DNA of 64,000 nucleotides from Diploptera punctata (GCA_030220185.1 JASPKZ010007547.1:51057-115056), one strand, 5' to 3'; numbered from the stretch's first letter, positions 22,386-35,049 are shown. Numbers and translations are program-made. The notes: a model not told the origin generated them from the sequence alone.

Positions 22386-23393
22386 GTTTATTTTTTGGGG
22401 GTTTTAGGATGTTTTACGAACTGTAAGTCTATGATACGGGATCCATGACTCATTTCCTTTTCCAAGAATGATGTATTCAGGAATTATATGTCCCTTAAAA
22501 TCCATTCACCTAATCCAGAATTGCACCTGCGAAACTCCAATGATAATCACTAGTCAATAAGAACCGACCTGTTGAACTAGAGAACGCCTTTTCAAGGTGT
22601 ATACGAAATATTGTAGATGTAAAAAAACTAATCGACTTTTTCTTAGGTAAAGAAATGTTCGGCCACAACAGGTGCATTTAAAACTCGTTTTTCAACTCGA
22701 ATTGTTCAATATAAGTGGGCTACAGTTGTACTGTTTACCTTAAACATCTTACATCTACCAAGACAGGCGAGAATAAGAAAAATGTCGTAAAGGCAAGCTG
22801 CTGGCACTTGTAAAAAAAGAGCACTAAATGATTAATAATTTATAGAGTTGTTTGTGAAAAAATGACGTATATAACTTCAATCAATATTAATTTATCTGCG
22901 TTGAATATTATAAGGAGGAGAGTATTTCTTGTGACACGTTATTTTCCCCTGTGTACAGAACTTGCAGAAACCGGGTCTCGCGTCTACGAAGAAATAGCTG
23001 TAGCATTCACTCTCATGTCCAGTCTGGATTCTGTTTCAATTCATTTTTTCAAACAATCGGTATGACTAATGAAGTATAAATCGATAATAAGAGCTTGTAT
23101 GAAATGTTATAACTAAGAACTTGTTATGAAATTATTAGATGAGCGGGGAATTGTGCTCCTCTTGACACAAATCAGAAATTGCTTGGAATGTTACAGCATG
23201 TTTCATAAAATGGTCGCTTTCTTTATACATCAAATAATTACATTTCAAGAGTCGGGTGTGACGAAGTGTTAAAAATTACCTTCTAATAATAAAGTTATTT
23301 TCTATATTATTAATTTCATTATTAGTATCATTATATTATTAATAATAATATCAACATAACTACATATACGGTCACACGTAGGAATATATTATA
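22386..23393. other. No gene recognised
   Basis: No coding or structural feature that I can support. Confidence 0.5.
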
Positions 23394-23942
23394 CAGGGCT
23401 GTTCAGAAAGAAGGAACAGATTTCAAACATTTATTTCTTCCAAACTACAATTAATAATATTAATTTATATTATAAATATAATTCCAACGTTCCTGGAAAG
23501 AGAAAGTTCAAATTTCAGTATTTTATGCATTCAATATGAGCACCATGTGTTACACGACAAATATCAAAACGGTGGCTCATTTATTGCAACACACTAATCA
23601 GCTGGCCTCTAGTTATCGAATTCACAAATTCAACAAATCGATGTCGCAGATTTTCAAAAGTGTCAGGCATTTTGGGGCGGGATAAAAACACAGTCTTTTA
23701 CGTAACCCCACAGATAAAAATCACACAGGGTTAGGTCGGGTGACCTGGGAGGCCACCAGTAATGAAGTTGACCTTCTTCTCCTCTTCCAGTCCAATGTTC
23801 TGATATGTCGCCATTTTAATACAATCAACATGACAAGCAACAAACTTTTCTCTTTTCAGGAGCGTTGTAATTGTGTTTCTGCTTTTTGTAGTTTGGAAGA
23901 AATAAATGTTTGAAGTCTGTTTCTTCTTTCTGAATAGCCCTG
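23394..23942 (-). mobile_element. Mariner deletion derivative with transposase relic
   Basis: Terminal inverted repeats of about 55 bp start CAGGGCTGTTCAGAAAGAAG and are mirrored at the other end (23888-23942). TA flanks both sides (23392-23393, 23943-23944). On the minus strand the remains of a transposase C-terminus can be read in broken frames: PPRSPDLT-like, FYLWGYVKD-like, and MSHRFDICRVTHGAHIE. The 83-codon frame at 23731-23982 covers only part and runs out of the element. It is inactive, with the catalytic front half deleted. It is a different family from the element at window start, judged by end sequence. Confidence 0.85.
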
Positions 23943-23949
23943 TATAATG

Positions 23950-24590
23950 GTATAATAAACAGTAATACACAGTTAATAACAAATGAGGGAAATTTTGAGA
24001 AAGTGGTTCAATTTAAATATTAACCTTGAAACAATAATTACAAATAGGAATGTGATGCACAAATAAATTAAACAAGGGTTAATTCAGGAAATGTATGCTA
24101 TTATATATTACAGGGACTCAGGTCGTTCCAACTTCTCTAAAAAAAGTTAAACTGAAAATATATAAAACTGTTATTCTCCCAGTTATATTACATGGATGCG
24201 ATACGCGGACTCTTATTTTAAGGGAGGAGAAAAGATTAGTAGTATCGGAATTTGAGAATAAAATTTTAAGGGAAATTGTTGGATCAAAGAGAGACGAACA
24301 GACAGATGAAAGGAGAATAATTTATAACAGAGATGATCTTTATAGGAAAGCACATACAATAAAATGATTTAAGTCTCATAGATTGCGATGAGCAGGACAT
24401 GTGGCACGAGTGGGGAACGAAAGAGGCTTGGATGGTTCTTGTAGAGTAATCAGAGGGAACCGTCAAGTTAATAGGTCAAGAATGAGGTCAGGGGATGATT
24501 GTATAACATTAGTTCAGGTAAGGGATGTTTGGAGAGCGTATCTCTGCGCGGCCTTGAACCCACGGGTTCGATAGTCCCCAATAAGTTATT
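23950..24590 (+). pseudogene. LINE_A relic, 3' half
   Basis: LINE_A sequence from the ACAAATGAGGGAAATTTTGAG region to the GGGTTCGATAGT end. Multiple frameshifts. The open frame at 24095-24367 retains KLKIYKTVILPVILHGCDT. It directly follows the mariner derivative. Confidence 0.85.
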
Positions 24591-24744
24591 AAACTAGTAT
24601 TATTATTAGTCATATTTTTAAATTTATTAACAATGTCACCAGGTTGTCTTAAACATTCGTGGTTTCTTCTCCGGAATTACAACCCACTTCTTAGGTTGGA
24701 GCGTCTTGTAGGCGGAGTTAGGTTACCCCGATGTTATGATAGTT

Positions 24745-25449
24745 GATGAATATTGTATAATGGAAATGGATAGTTAATGACAAATGAAGAAAATTTTGAA
24801 AAAGAAAGTGCCTGATTTCAAATACTTTTAAGAATCAATTGGAAAAAGGCACAAAGAATTAAACATAGGCTCAATACTGGAAGTGTGTGCTATTATGCAT
24901 TATAGAGACATTCGTCTTCTCAACTTCTTAAAAAAAATATAAACTATATATAATATAAAATATAAACTGAATATATATATATATATCCATCCATAGTAAT
25001 TCTGCCCGAGGGCAGATCTTTCACTGCAATCATAGCATTTTCATGCTATGCTTGCAGCTTTACTAGGGAATTGTAGGTGTGGTAGCTTCCCGTTGCTTTC
25101 CACTTATAACTATTATTATCCTAGTTATACTATGTGGATGTGGATTATAAATTATAAGTTTAAAGGGAGGAGAGAATATTACGAGTACTGGTATTTGAGA
25201 ATAAAGTTCTTAGCAAGATTTTTGGACCAAAAGGAGAAATGATCAATGAGGGGAATGTAGAAAACTATGTTACAGTGAGCTGCATTACCTTTATGCGCAG
25301 CCAGATATAACAAGAAAGTTACGTCTCGTAGACTGCGTTGGGCAGGACATGTAGGATGAATTGCAGTTCATACAAATTCATTATAGGAAAAACAGAGAAA
25401 ATGACCAGTAGTTAAGTCAGGAATGAGGTGGGAGAGGCATTAATTTAAA
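24745..25449 (+). pseudogene. LINE_A relic split by a SINE_A fragment
   Basis: LINE_A runs from ATAATGGAAATGGATAG to about 24975, is interrupted by AT-rich sequence and a SINE_A piece, then resumes with CCTAGTTATACTATGTGGATG. The coding sequence is heavily decayed. Confidence 0.8.
24987..25103 (-). repeat. SINE_A 3' fragment
   Basis: The last 117 bp of SINE_A (CCATCCATAG to TTGCTTTCCAC), matching the tail halves at 6438 and 13361. Confidence 0.9.
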
Positions 25450-25812
25450 ATGTTGATGGAAGTTCTTAGGAATTTTTATTTACCAAAGAGAGCTGAACAG
25501 AAAGGTGAATGGAGAAGACAAACATAGCAGTGAACTGCTTAATCTTCATAGGAAGCCAGATATAATAAGATCAGTTAAGCCTCGAAGACTGCAATGGGCA
25601 GGACATGTGACACGAATGGGGAATTAAATACGTGCGTGGAAGCTTCTTTATAGGAAAACCAGAGGAAAAACGCCCAGTTGGTAGACTAAGAATGTGGTGG
25701 GAGAATAACATTAACCATGATTTGAAGGAAGTGGATTGTACAGCGGTTGACTGCAAAACATTAGTTCTGGTTAGGGTTGTATGGAGAGCTTTTTTCAGCT
25801 ACTGGTTCGATA
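25450..25812 (+). pseudogene. LINE_A 3' fragment
   Basis: A second LINE_A C-terminal piece in tandem with the previous one. GGAAGTTCTTAGGAATTTTT begins it; GGAAAAACGCCCAGTTGG and AATAACATTAACCATGATT are internal. It ends at TACTGGTTCGATAAATGC without the tetranucleotide tail. Confidence 0.85.
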
Positions 25813-26394
25813 AATGCTATTGGTTTCTCATTCGTATTACTATTATATTTTCTTACTTTCGCATTTTTTCTCCTAATTCCATTCTCTTCAAACTTATCCT
25901 GATGCCATTTATCCGTTATTCCTGTGGGTTTCATCTTCTTCTACTTCTGGTTTCAGGATTCCAATCCAGATTCATTTTCGGAATTACATTAATCTTGTCT
26001 GAAATCCCGTGATTGTCCGAACATCGAATGTTCATTAACTGCTGTACTGTATCCGAGTTAAGTTCCAGTTGTACTGTAAACAAACTTGCGTAAGATATTA
26101 CTCCGCCGACCCCGTCTATTGGCGGAACCGTGGTGTTACTTTTACCCGCCAAATGACTGAATTGTGTTCGGAAGTGTCAATGATAGAAACATTTCTTAGG
26201 TTATGTCGTATAACTAGGGGAAATAATCCTGAATACAAGACAAGATGGTACCAAACATTAGTAACTTCCATTTCGTATTTATTTATTACAAAATGTATAT
26301 ATGGGCCACCTAACCAGACGTTTACACTGTTTCCATGATGTGGGTAGATATCCTATATTTACAATTTCATTAGGTCTACAAGCAGATACATGTT

Positions 26395-27270
26395 AAATGT
26401 TTTCAGGAGTTAGACAAGGGTGCAGTCTATCGCCCACACTTTTAATATATATATATTGAGGACATTGTGAAACAATGGAAAATTATAACAGACAAAGCCT
26501 TAAGCTGAACAATAACACATGTGTTAATAACTTGATTTTCGCCGATGATTGTCTCACTATACCAAGATGAAGATCTGTTATAATTGGCTGCTTACAAACT
26601 AAATGCAACATGTAGCGATTATATTTTAAATTTTCAGTAACTAAGCAAAAGTTATGGCATATTGTGGAAGAAACACTTTGCGTGCAAAAATAATAATTGG
26701 AGACTAAATTATTGAACAAGTGTCACACTTCAGATATTTAGGATGTGATATCAGCTGTGGATATGATAAAGGTATTGAACATAAAACTCATCAGTTTCAG
26801 GCTATTTGTGGCACAATAAACAGAACATTGAATAAGATCGCCCATAAACAAACAAAATAAAAAATTATAGAACAATGACAGTACCTGTCTTTTTTTAATG
26901 GGAGTGAATCTTGGATTATCAATATCAAACATGAAAGAAAAATACATGCAGCCGAGATGAATTTTTAAGAAAAGTAAAAGGATGCACTAGAATGGATCAG
27001 ATAAGAAACGAGGATATCCGTGAAGAACTGCAGATCAACTCCATAAAAGGAAAGATATTAAAAGAGAAGATTCAGTGGGGGAAAAAAATGGAGAAAGAAT
27101 GGAAGATAGTAGATTACCACATAAAATCTTACATTATTTCCGAGAGGAAGAAGAGATGTCGGAAAACATCAGAAGAGATGGTGTTAGATGTATTAGTGAA
27201 GATGGAAGAGGCAACTAATGCATAAAACAGGAAGTGAAGGAGATGAAGAAGATGAAGAAGATGAAGGCTT
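26395..27270 (+). pseudogene. LINE_F reverse transcriptase relic
   Basis: 5'-truncated non-LTR retrotransposon of a family distinct from LINE_A. Readable pieces are SGVRQGCSLSP-like motif B, IFADD (motif C), RYLGCDIS, and RMDQIRNEDIREEL in the 77-codon frame at 26992-27225. Several stops and frameshifts. The 3' tail is a GAAGAT-type repeat (27235-27266). Confidence 0.75.
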
Positions 27271-27284
27271 TCTTACCTGTAAAT

Positions 27285-27635
27285 TCCCCCTCTACAGGGG
27301 AGAAATTCAACCGTACTAATTTAGTTGCACTTGTTTTCGGATAGATGTCAGATTGGCCCATGTCAATGTTCGACCTTATAGTGACGTAGTGACGTCTACG
27401 AAACCAAGGTAGTACTAGGAAGGGAAAAATCGGTAAAGTTTGCTTACAAGTAATTTATTCAGGCTTAAGTATCATTTATGAACCTGAGAATCTTCAGACT
27501 CTGATCCCACGGCTTAAAGTCCCCCCGGAGGAATTGCTCTTTGGATTTTTTCTTCCTAACAGTTCATCGATCCCGTCCGGGTTTGAACCGGCTGTCCACG
27601 GGACCAGAGGCAAGTAGCCACTAGTCTACCGCGGT
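27285..27635 (-). mobile_element. SINE_B, near full length
   Basis: tRNA-derived retroposon on the minus strand. The head (CCGCGGTAGACTAGTGG, CCGGTTCAAACCCGG) is at the right. The body has GATCCCACGGCTTAAAGTC, TTTATTCAGGC and CCAAGGTAGTACTAGG as read on the plus strand. Inserted in the interior of E1. Confidence 0.85.
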
Positions 27636-27893
27636 AAATACTTATTCAATCTAATTAAAATTATTGTAGGTTCTATATTTTAAGATTCTCCCACATAACT
27701 TGAATAGACATGTGCTAGTTAGGCCTGACACATATATCATTTTTATGTCATTCATTCCGAGTGTTAGAAAGCGAAACACATTTTGTTACACTTTTAAATG
27801 TAATCAGTTCGACCGATGAAAACGCAATCCATACATCAGGTTTGTTTACATTGCTCGTAGGCCTACAACTGAAACTTTGCTCGGATTGGTTCA

Positions 27894-28665
27894 GTCCTAC
27901 TTTATTCTATTTTGGTGTTATAGGAGTAGACCTATACATTTCATATCTCTAGAACAGGGCATTGTTAAAATATCCAACCTGGAGAACCAGGTAATTTGTT
28001 ATCGGGTTTGTCTTCTTCTGGTATTTAGAGAATCTACACAGAGTTTATAAGACAGCGGCTAGTTTTGGTACTCATCGAGTAAAAAAAAAACAGCAATATT
28101 ACAATAATAGTAAATATTAAATTGAATAAAAATAATTATTTATTTACAAGTTTGCAATACAAATACATATATGTTTGTAGATCTATCCAAAATTATGCAG
28201 TATTTTGTATTCAGTATTCCCTATGTTTTCAAATATCAGTTTGATTTTAAAATTAATATTTTAATAGTTTGAACTACCCTTTGACTACCCCAGAAAACAA
28301 ACACAAAATCACATTGTCTGAGGTCTGTAAGTATTAGTAGCAAAAATAAAATATATTTCATAGGAAAAATTTCATATACATTTTCAGTTGTAGCTCTACG
28401 AGTTCTCGACATGATTTGCTGGATATTATGTTTCAAACAATGTTGTGAAAATATGTTGACATTAGAGTAGGTTACAGTCATTTGTTCCATTTTGTACTTG
28501 ACATACAGAACACAATTTAAATGAGAACAAAACAGAAATATTTCAATTTCGTTGTTATGCATATTTTTTAATAAGTAAATAATTATATTAAAACAATAAA
28601 TGACTTATGAGTAAATATTGCTAAATTAAAAAAAACAAGAATTGAAATATAAACTTTACCTATAC
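27894..28665. other. No gene recognised
   Basis: AT-rich. The minus-strand 108-codon frame at 28236-28562 has no recognisable domain. Confidence 0.5.
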
Positions 28666-28750
28666 ATGTATTATGTTGTCATCACCCTCACCGTGCACAT
28701 CCTAACACCAAAGTCGAACAATCTGCTTTCTCCATCTATTCACTAGTATT
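28666..28750. repeat. 85-bp direct repeat, left copy
   Basis: Repeated at 29624-29708 with four mismatches. Includes GTTGTCATCACCCTC and AAGTCGAACAATCTGC. The 873 bp between the copies are AT-rich and non-coding. Confidence 0.9.
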
Positions 28751-29623
28751 TTGAAGAAATTATGCCCTTCGTTGTGGCGACAATTTGAAGAAGTATTTAG
28801 TCAGTTCTTCATTATTTTCCACGTTGTGGGCGCAATTTTGAAGGATTAGTGTCCAAAAATAACAAATAAGAATTACTGGTTCAGGTTGGGTTTGATTTTC
28901 CGGTAGAGCTGGATTCTCTTCTCAAGGTCGAAGTTGGTACACAGGATAGGAAAACACTTTAAAAAATCACTAATAACTGAACTAGTAATACATTTATTAT
29001 TTTTGTAAGTTCCCAGCAGATTAAGTAAATTCAAGTGATATTATTCTTCACTGTCTGTTAAATATATTATTTTCTTGTCTGAAATCAATTACTCTTCTGG
29101 TATTAAATTTCACATTTTATCAGGAGAGTTGTTACAGCTTCTATCTTTTATGAAAGTTATATGCAGACTCTAGAGTAATTCTGTTATAATATTAAAGAAC
29201 ATTATTACATCACATGATTTTAATTTAAATTCTATTGGTTAATGGTCCATTAAATACCAGGTTTAAATTTGATTGGTTAAATCAAAAAGTTAATTGTTTT
29301 TAACATCCAATCAGAATTTAGTATACTTTTATTTTTAAAATATTAAGTCAAGCAGGTGTTCTTATTACAGTTATAACAGAAAGCTTTATATTTCAGACAA
29401 CAATGACTCAAGACAAAATTTTAAAAGCATTATTTAGAAAAACTGTTATATAATACAATTTCTTTAATTGTTACTGAGACATTTTCATTCAACAATAAAC
29501 AACAATCAATCATTTAGATGCTTTTCCTTATTTAAGTTATATTTAAATATTAAAAGAATTTTAAAATACGAAATTATTAACTCTTAACTTTCATATTTAA
29601 TATGATATTAAAATACTGCTATA

Positions 29624-29708
29624 ATGTATTATGTTGTCATCACCCTCGCCGTGCACATCCCAACACCAAAGTCGAACAATCTGCTTTCTCCATCAATTCA
29701 CTGGTATT
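29624..29708. repeat. 85-bp direct repeat, right copy
   Basis: Partner of 28666-28750, same orientation. Confidence 0.9.
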
Positions 29709-30611
29709 GCGCCCCGACTGTCCCTGTTCCTAAGGAATTCAATGGAAATTTCATACCAAGGAATACATTTTAAATGTTACATTCAGTAATTTTCACAGTA
29801 ACTAGTTTGAAGAGAGAGGAGTATAACTAATAAATATTGTCTTTACATATATGTATATAATATATATTTGCAGTGGTCTGGTAGCGTATACTTTGTACAG
29901 TCCAGATAATGTCATATATTCACGGTCTACGTTTTGGTCATAACATCTTTAATATTACACGTTGTCCTTTTTAAATAATCGTGTTTAAACTTGAAGCGTC
30001 CTCTTCAAACTGATGTTTTAAATTGTTTTTTGAATAAACTTTTCCAATAACTAGGGAAAATGATATGTAAGTTGTAAACAATGGTTATAAAAATGTCAGA
30101 TAGTCACAACCGTTTTAATAGCAAATATCTAATGTAAAATTTCCTTCTGAGTTGTTTTCATTATCGTCTTAATCTCCTGCATCTTTTAACTTGGATACTA
30201 AATACAAATAAATTCACAGTTCAATCAAATGATATATTAAATAGCACGGGATTTGTTCTACAGATTTATTGAAATTGTCAAATATCTATAAGTGGAAATG
30301 CTCACCTGCCGCCGACGCGACGTGGCTACTGTAGCATATTTTTCCGAAAATTCAGCCGCCCAATGTACAGTCGTCCAAAGAACCGGCAAAATTTTTTTTT
30401 TTTTTTTACTTTAAGTTACAGGGAAAAATGTGGACAGTTTTTTCAAAAGTAAATGAGGTAACAATCTGCCAAAGAAATTAACCTTTATACTAATTTTTGG
30501 ACATGATTTTTAAATTAAGCTTCATAATAACTGCATATTTATTCCAAATTTTGGTCAAACTATTGACGCTTTATCTAATGAAAACTATGCATAACTGTAT
30601 TAAACAGAGTC
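29709..30611. other. No gene recognised
   Basis: Contains a poly-T run near 30391-30407. No coding signal. Confidence 0.5.
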
Positions 30612-31165
30612 CGACATTTAGACCGCCCGACTTCCAGCAGACATCCGATCACCTTCCGCCCGACATCCGCCCGATTTATTCTCGAATTTTCCTCGATATC
30701 CGCCCGACATTGGCCAACATCCTCCCAACAACCCCCCCACTTCCGTCATGCATCCTCCCAACATCCGCCCGACTTCCAGCCCTACGTCAAGCCCGAATTC
30801 CGCCCGACATCAACCCGACATCCGTCCAACTTCCGCCCGACCTCACGCCCGACTTTCGCCTGACTTGCAGTAATGACTTGCAGCCATGACTTTCAGCCAT
30901 GACCTCCAGCCGCGACCTCTAGTCACGACTTCCAGCCACGACATCCAGACATGTCTTCCAGCCATGGCTGCCGCCCGACATCCGTTCGACTTTCGCCTGA
31001 CATCCGCCGGCCTTCCGCCCGACTTCTGCCCTACATCCGCCCGACTTCCGTCCGACATCCGCCGTACGTCCGCCCTATACCCGCCCTATATTCACCCGAC
31101 ATCCGTCCTAAATCCGCCCGACATTCGCCCGAACTACCCGCGACATCCGCTAGACATCCGCCAGA
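30612..31165. repeat. Degenerate 11-bp minisatellite
   Basis: About 550 bp built on a C-rich unit close to CATCCGCCCGA. A diverged middle block of CAGCCATGACTTC-type units sits at about 30870-30970. Open frames on both strands (30497-30889, 30886-31281, 30951-31175 and others) read PDIRPTSARLPP-like periodic peptides. They are by-products of the repeat, since no frame is preferred. Confidence 0.85.
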
Positions 31166-32291
31166 GTTTCGGTGATCGAGAGTCGTCCACACCATGGGTA
31201 CAAGTAATAAAGAGAACAAGAGGACTGGAGGTTATGGAGTGGAAGGATAAAGACGAATGTATAAGGAAAACACAACTTTAAGCACAGGAAGGTATGTAAA
31301 CATTAAAAATCTGTGAATACATAAATTTAAATAATTATTATTTTCAAAGTAAATACGCCTATCTATGGTTATAGATTAATATATTACCGAAGTATCTCAC
31401 AAATAAATTATTTGTTAAAATCGGTTGCTAATATTTTGCAAGTAACAACTAATTAAAAGTCCTCGCATCTATTCTGTCGCACCATGCATAAAACCCATAA
31501 CCCTCAAATTAAAAAAAAAAGAGTTAATATTATTAATGTAATATTGTAACTGTCATTTATCATCCTTCAAATTTTGATTGCTGTACAATTAGTTAAACAG
31601 AAGATCCAGAGATGGACAACACATGAGGTTCACTTCAGATAGGAAACCTCCATGCTCGAATCTTCATTTTCTAAGAACTACTTAAATGAGGGTTATTGAT
31701 TCCATGCATGGTGCCACAGAATTATGCAGAGTCAGATATTCGGTGTACACTTGTAATTTGTTATCTTAAGTATGTAGTGAAAATTGTAAGCCAAATAGTG
31801 ACTTCTATATTGTGGGTCACTGTGCAGTGATCTTCGTTTCTTTCGCCAACCCTAGAATAAGAAAATATTCTTCGTAGTTTTTTTTATATATCAGGTGTTG
31901 AAGAATAGCGCAACATAACATCTTCCTGTATGAAAATTCAAAAAAAAATATTTTTTTACTAAAAATGTGTGTTTAAAATAAGAAGACTTACATAATATGC
32001 AGCAAAAAATGTAAACATAGGGGGGAAAAAGGAATGTGCAGCTACGAAACGCAGAATCCCTGCGGTTATGACCCACTGCGCGAGGTAACGCTTTGTTAAA
32101 TGTTTCAAATGCGCTGTATTTGATTTTAATGGTTATAGATAGTTAAGATCAATGAAGGAGAAATATTTCTGGAATTTCACGATTGTTCGACGTGTACAAC
32201 ATTACGCAAATTACGACATTTCGAATAAAGTTCAACTCTTGTGCATTGTATAAAACTAAACAAGACAACCAGGATTTAGAAGAATAGTATC
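31166..32291. other. No gene recognised
   Basis: AT-rich with no recognisable coding or RNA feature. Confidence 0.5.
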
Positions 32292-32380
32292 CGACGTGCG
32301 AGTAGCGCAGATCGTTAAACCAATTACGAGAAAATTAATTATATATGAGAGCCAGGCTTCAAATCCCTCGACCATGATTT
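32292..32380 (+). repeat. Weak tRNA-like SINE head
   Basis: GCGAGTAGCGCAGATCGTTAA resembles an A-box region and CCAGGCTTCAAATCCC a B box, followed by a T-run. Decayed. Confidence 0.4.
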
Positions 32381-33073
32381 TTTTGTTGTTTATTGCTATT
32401 TCCGCAAAAATCGTCCTACAATATTTAATTCCAGCCACGTAATCTACATCCATTTACACTACCGGTATAAATTTGAAATGTTCCAGATCAAGAGTCCGCT
32501 CATTCTTTTTTTTTTGTAAGTGTACGTAGAGGTGATAATGTGTTTATTTTATAAACACTTACTTCATATATTGTATAATATTTACAGAATTTTGTGATGA
32601 GATACATTTTCCATTAATGTTATTTTGAGCGTATTTTCAAATTCTTAAAGTATTACAGATCATATCTTTAACTTCAAATCTATTTTTTTTGTAAATAACT
32701 GGGTTTTTTCAGTTCAGAGAGTAAAACCTTATTTGATGTGTGATATCACTTTCATTATATGTTTATTGAAAATTAAAATGAGAAAATAAAAGCATTTGCT
32801 TGTTTTAACAAGTAATTAATATATAAATAACAGATGTTTATTTTTTAATTCTTCAAACAGATTTTAACTGCTAGTAGTGCAGTCGCTAACGTTAACATAT
32901 TTGAAACTCATCTGTAGATTTGCGTTCTTGTTGCGTTTTGTAGGTCTCGGAAAGAAACAAAATACAAGCACTGTGGCTGTTACAGGCTGATATTGGTAGA
33001 CGTTGTTATGAAACATAAAACTGAAACTACGTTACTGAGAACAGTTAACAGATTTTTTCCTTAAGATGAATGG

Positions 33074-33075
<2 letters not shown>
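32381..33075. other. No gene recognised
   Basis: AT-rich sequence leading into the large tandem array. Confidence 0.5.
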
Positions 33076-33124
<49 letters not shown>

Positions 33125-34456
33125 ACACACACCACACACACACACACACACACAAACGCACACACAAAAACGCACACACGCACACACGCACACACGCACA
33201 CTCGCACACACGCACACACGCACACACGCACACACGCACACACGCACACACGGACACGCACACACGCGCACACGCACACAGGCACACACGCACACACGCA
33301 CACACGCACACACGCACACACGCACACACTTGCACACACGCACACACGCACACACACACACGCGCACACGCGCACACGCACGCACGCGCACGCACACGCA
33401 TGCACACGCACGCACATGCACGCACAGGCACGCAGACGCGCGCACACGCGCGCACACACGCGCGCAGACACGCGCGCACCCAGACACGCGTACGCGCACA
33501 CAGACACGCACACAGTCACGCACACAGACACGCACACAGACACGCACACAGACACGCACACAGACACGCACACAGACACGCACACAGACACGCACACAGA
33601 CACGCACACAGACACGCACACAGACACGCACACAGACACGCACACAGACACGCACACAGACACGCACACAGACACGCACACAGACACGCACACAGACACG
33701 CACGCAGACACGCACGCAGACACGCACGCAGACACGCACGCAGACACCCACGCAGACACGCACGCAGACACGCAACCAGACACGCACGCAGACACGCACG
33801 CACGCAGACACGCACCCACACACGAACGCAGACACGCACGCAGACACGCACGCACACACGCACGCAGACACGCACGCAGACACGCACGCACACACGCACG
33901 CACACACACAGACACGCACACACACAGACACGCACACACACAGACACGCACACACACAGACACGCACACACACAGACACGCACACACAGACACGCACACA
34001 CACAGACACGCACACACAGACACGCACACACACAGACACGCACACACACAGACACGCACACACAGACACGCACACACACAGACACGCACACACACAGACA
34101 CGCACACACACAGACACGCACACACACAGACACGCACACACACACAGACACGCACACACACAGACACGCACACACACAGACACGCACACACACAGACACG
34201 CACACACACAGACACGCACACACACAGATACGCACACACACAGACACACACACACACAGACAATCAACACACACAGACACACACACAGACAATCAACACA
34301 CACGCGCGCGCGTGCGTGTGCGCGCATGTGCGCATGTGTGCGCGCACACGCACGCACGCACGCACACATATATGTACACATACGCACACACAGATATATG
34401 TACACATACGCACACACACATATATGCACCCATACGCACACACACGCATATATATA
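33076..34456. repeat. 1.4-kb zoned CA/CG-type tandem array
   Basis: The zones change along the array: pure CA (33076-33155); CACACACG 8-mers (to about 33360); a GC-richer mix (to 33500); CACACAGACACG 12-mers (33505-33700); CGCAGACACGCA 12-mers (to about 33900); and mostly 14-mers with an extra CA (to 34260). A CG/TG alternating stretch follows (34300-34345), then TATATGTACACA units. Long open frames exist in nearly all six frames, up to 512 codons. They encode only Thr-His-Arg or Cys-Val repeats and are not genes. Confidence 0.95.
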
Positions 34457-34744
34457 TATAGGTTATATCATGCTTCAATACTGCCCTCAATGTAAGAGAT
34501 CTTTGGGATGTCTAGAAAAGATAGACCGAAAATGCTTGACTCAAACCATTACTTGTATTGGGTCTTTAACTCTTCGTAAAAAACGAATAAGAAGAAGAAG
34601 ATGATATGTACAAATATTGGATCTCAGCTAGTGGCTGGAGGTGATGCTGGAGTCGGTGTATAAGGCACAGAATTCTCCTTCTATACCACTGGAACTTACT
34701 GCATCAACCTGGATGGAAAATTAAAAGCCATAAATGTTGCTCTT

Positions 34745-35049
34745 CGGGGCACGCCGTAGCGTAGTGGTTAAGGCACTGAGCTACAAGCCGGAGGGTCGAG
34801 GGTTCAAGTCCCGTTGGGGTCAGGATTTTTAAACTGACCCAAACCCTCTGGCGGCACTATGGCCCTGGGGTAGACTCAGCCTCTAACGGAAATGAGTACC
34901 AGACGCTTGTTCTGGGGGTAAAGGCGGCCGTCACGCAGGGCTGACAACCCGGCTGACATAAAGAGACGATTGTCTAGAAAAAGTGCGAGCTTTAACCTCC
35001 TACCACCCCAAGGGCCTCCGGGCCTGTTGCGGGATCACTTTTTTTTTTA
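34745..35049 (+). mobile_element. SINE_C, full length
   Basis: Head CGGGGCACGCCGTAGCGTAGTGG (A box) and GAGGGTTCAAGTCCC (B box). The body has CTGACCCAAACCCTC, GGGGTAAAGGCGGCCG and GGGCCTCCGGGCC. It ends near a T-run at 35040-35049. The head matches 14999-15092. Confidence 0.85.

Larger units (their letters stand above)
26051..27893. mobile_element. E1 element split by a LINE and a SINE
   Basis: Left part 26051 to about 26395 (ATCCGAGTTAAGTTCCAGTTG, CGTCTATTGGCGG, ACTTTTACCCGCC) and right part about 27640-27893 (GACCGATGAAAACGCAATCC, GTTTGTTTACATTG, TTTGCTCGGATTGG) align to the two halves of 20628-21420. The intervening sequence is LINE_F and SINE_B. Confidence 0.75.

Noticed and set aside
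30497..31281. Pro/Arg-rich open frames of 60-131 codons
   Set aside because: By-product of the 11-bp minisatellite, open on both strands.
33076..34456. CRISPR array
   Set aside because: Regular units without unique spacers, in eukaryotic-looking DNA. It is a simple tandem repeat.
33061..34604. Long open frames up to 512 codons on both strands
   Set aside because: They are the tandem array read in all frames. The residues simply follow the DNA repeat, and no frame is favoured.
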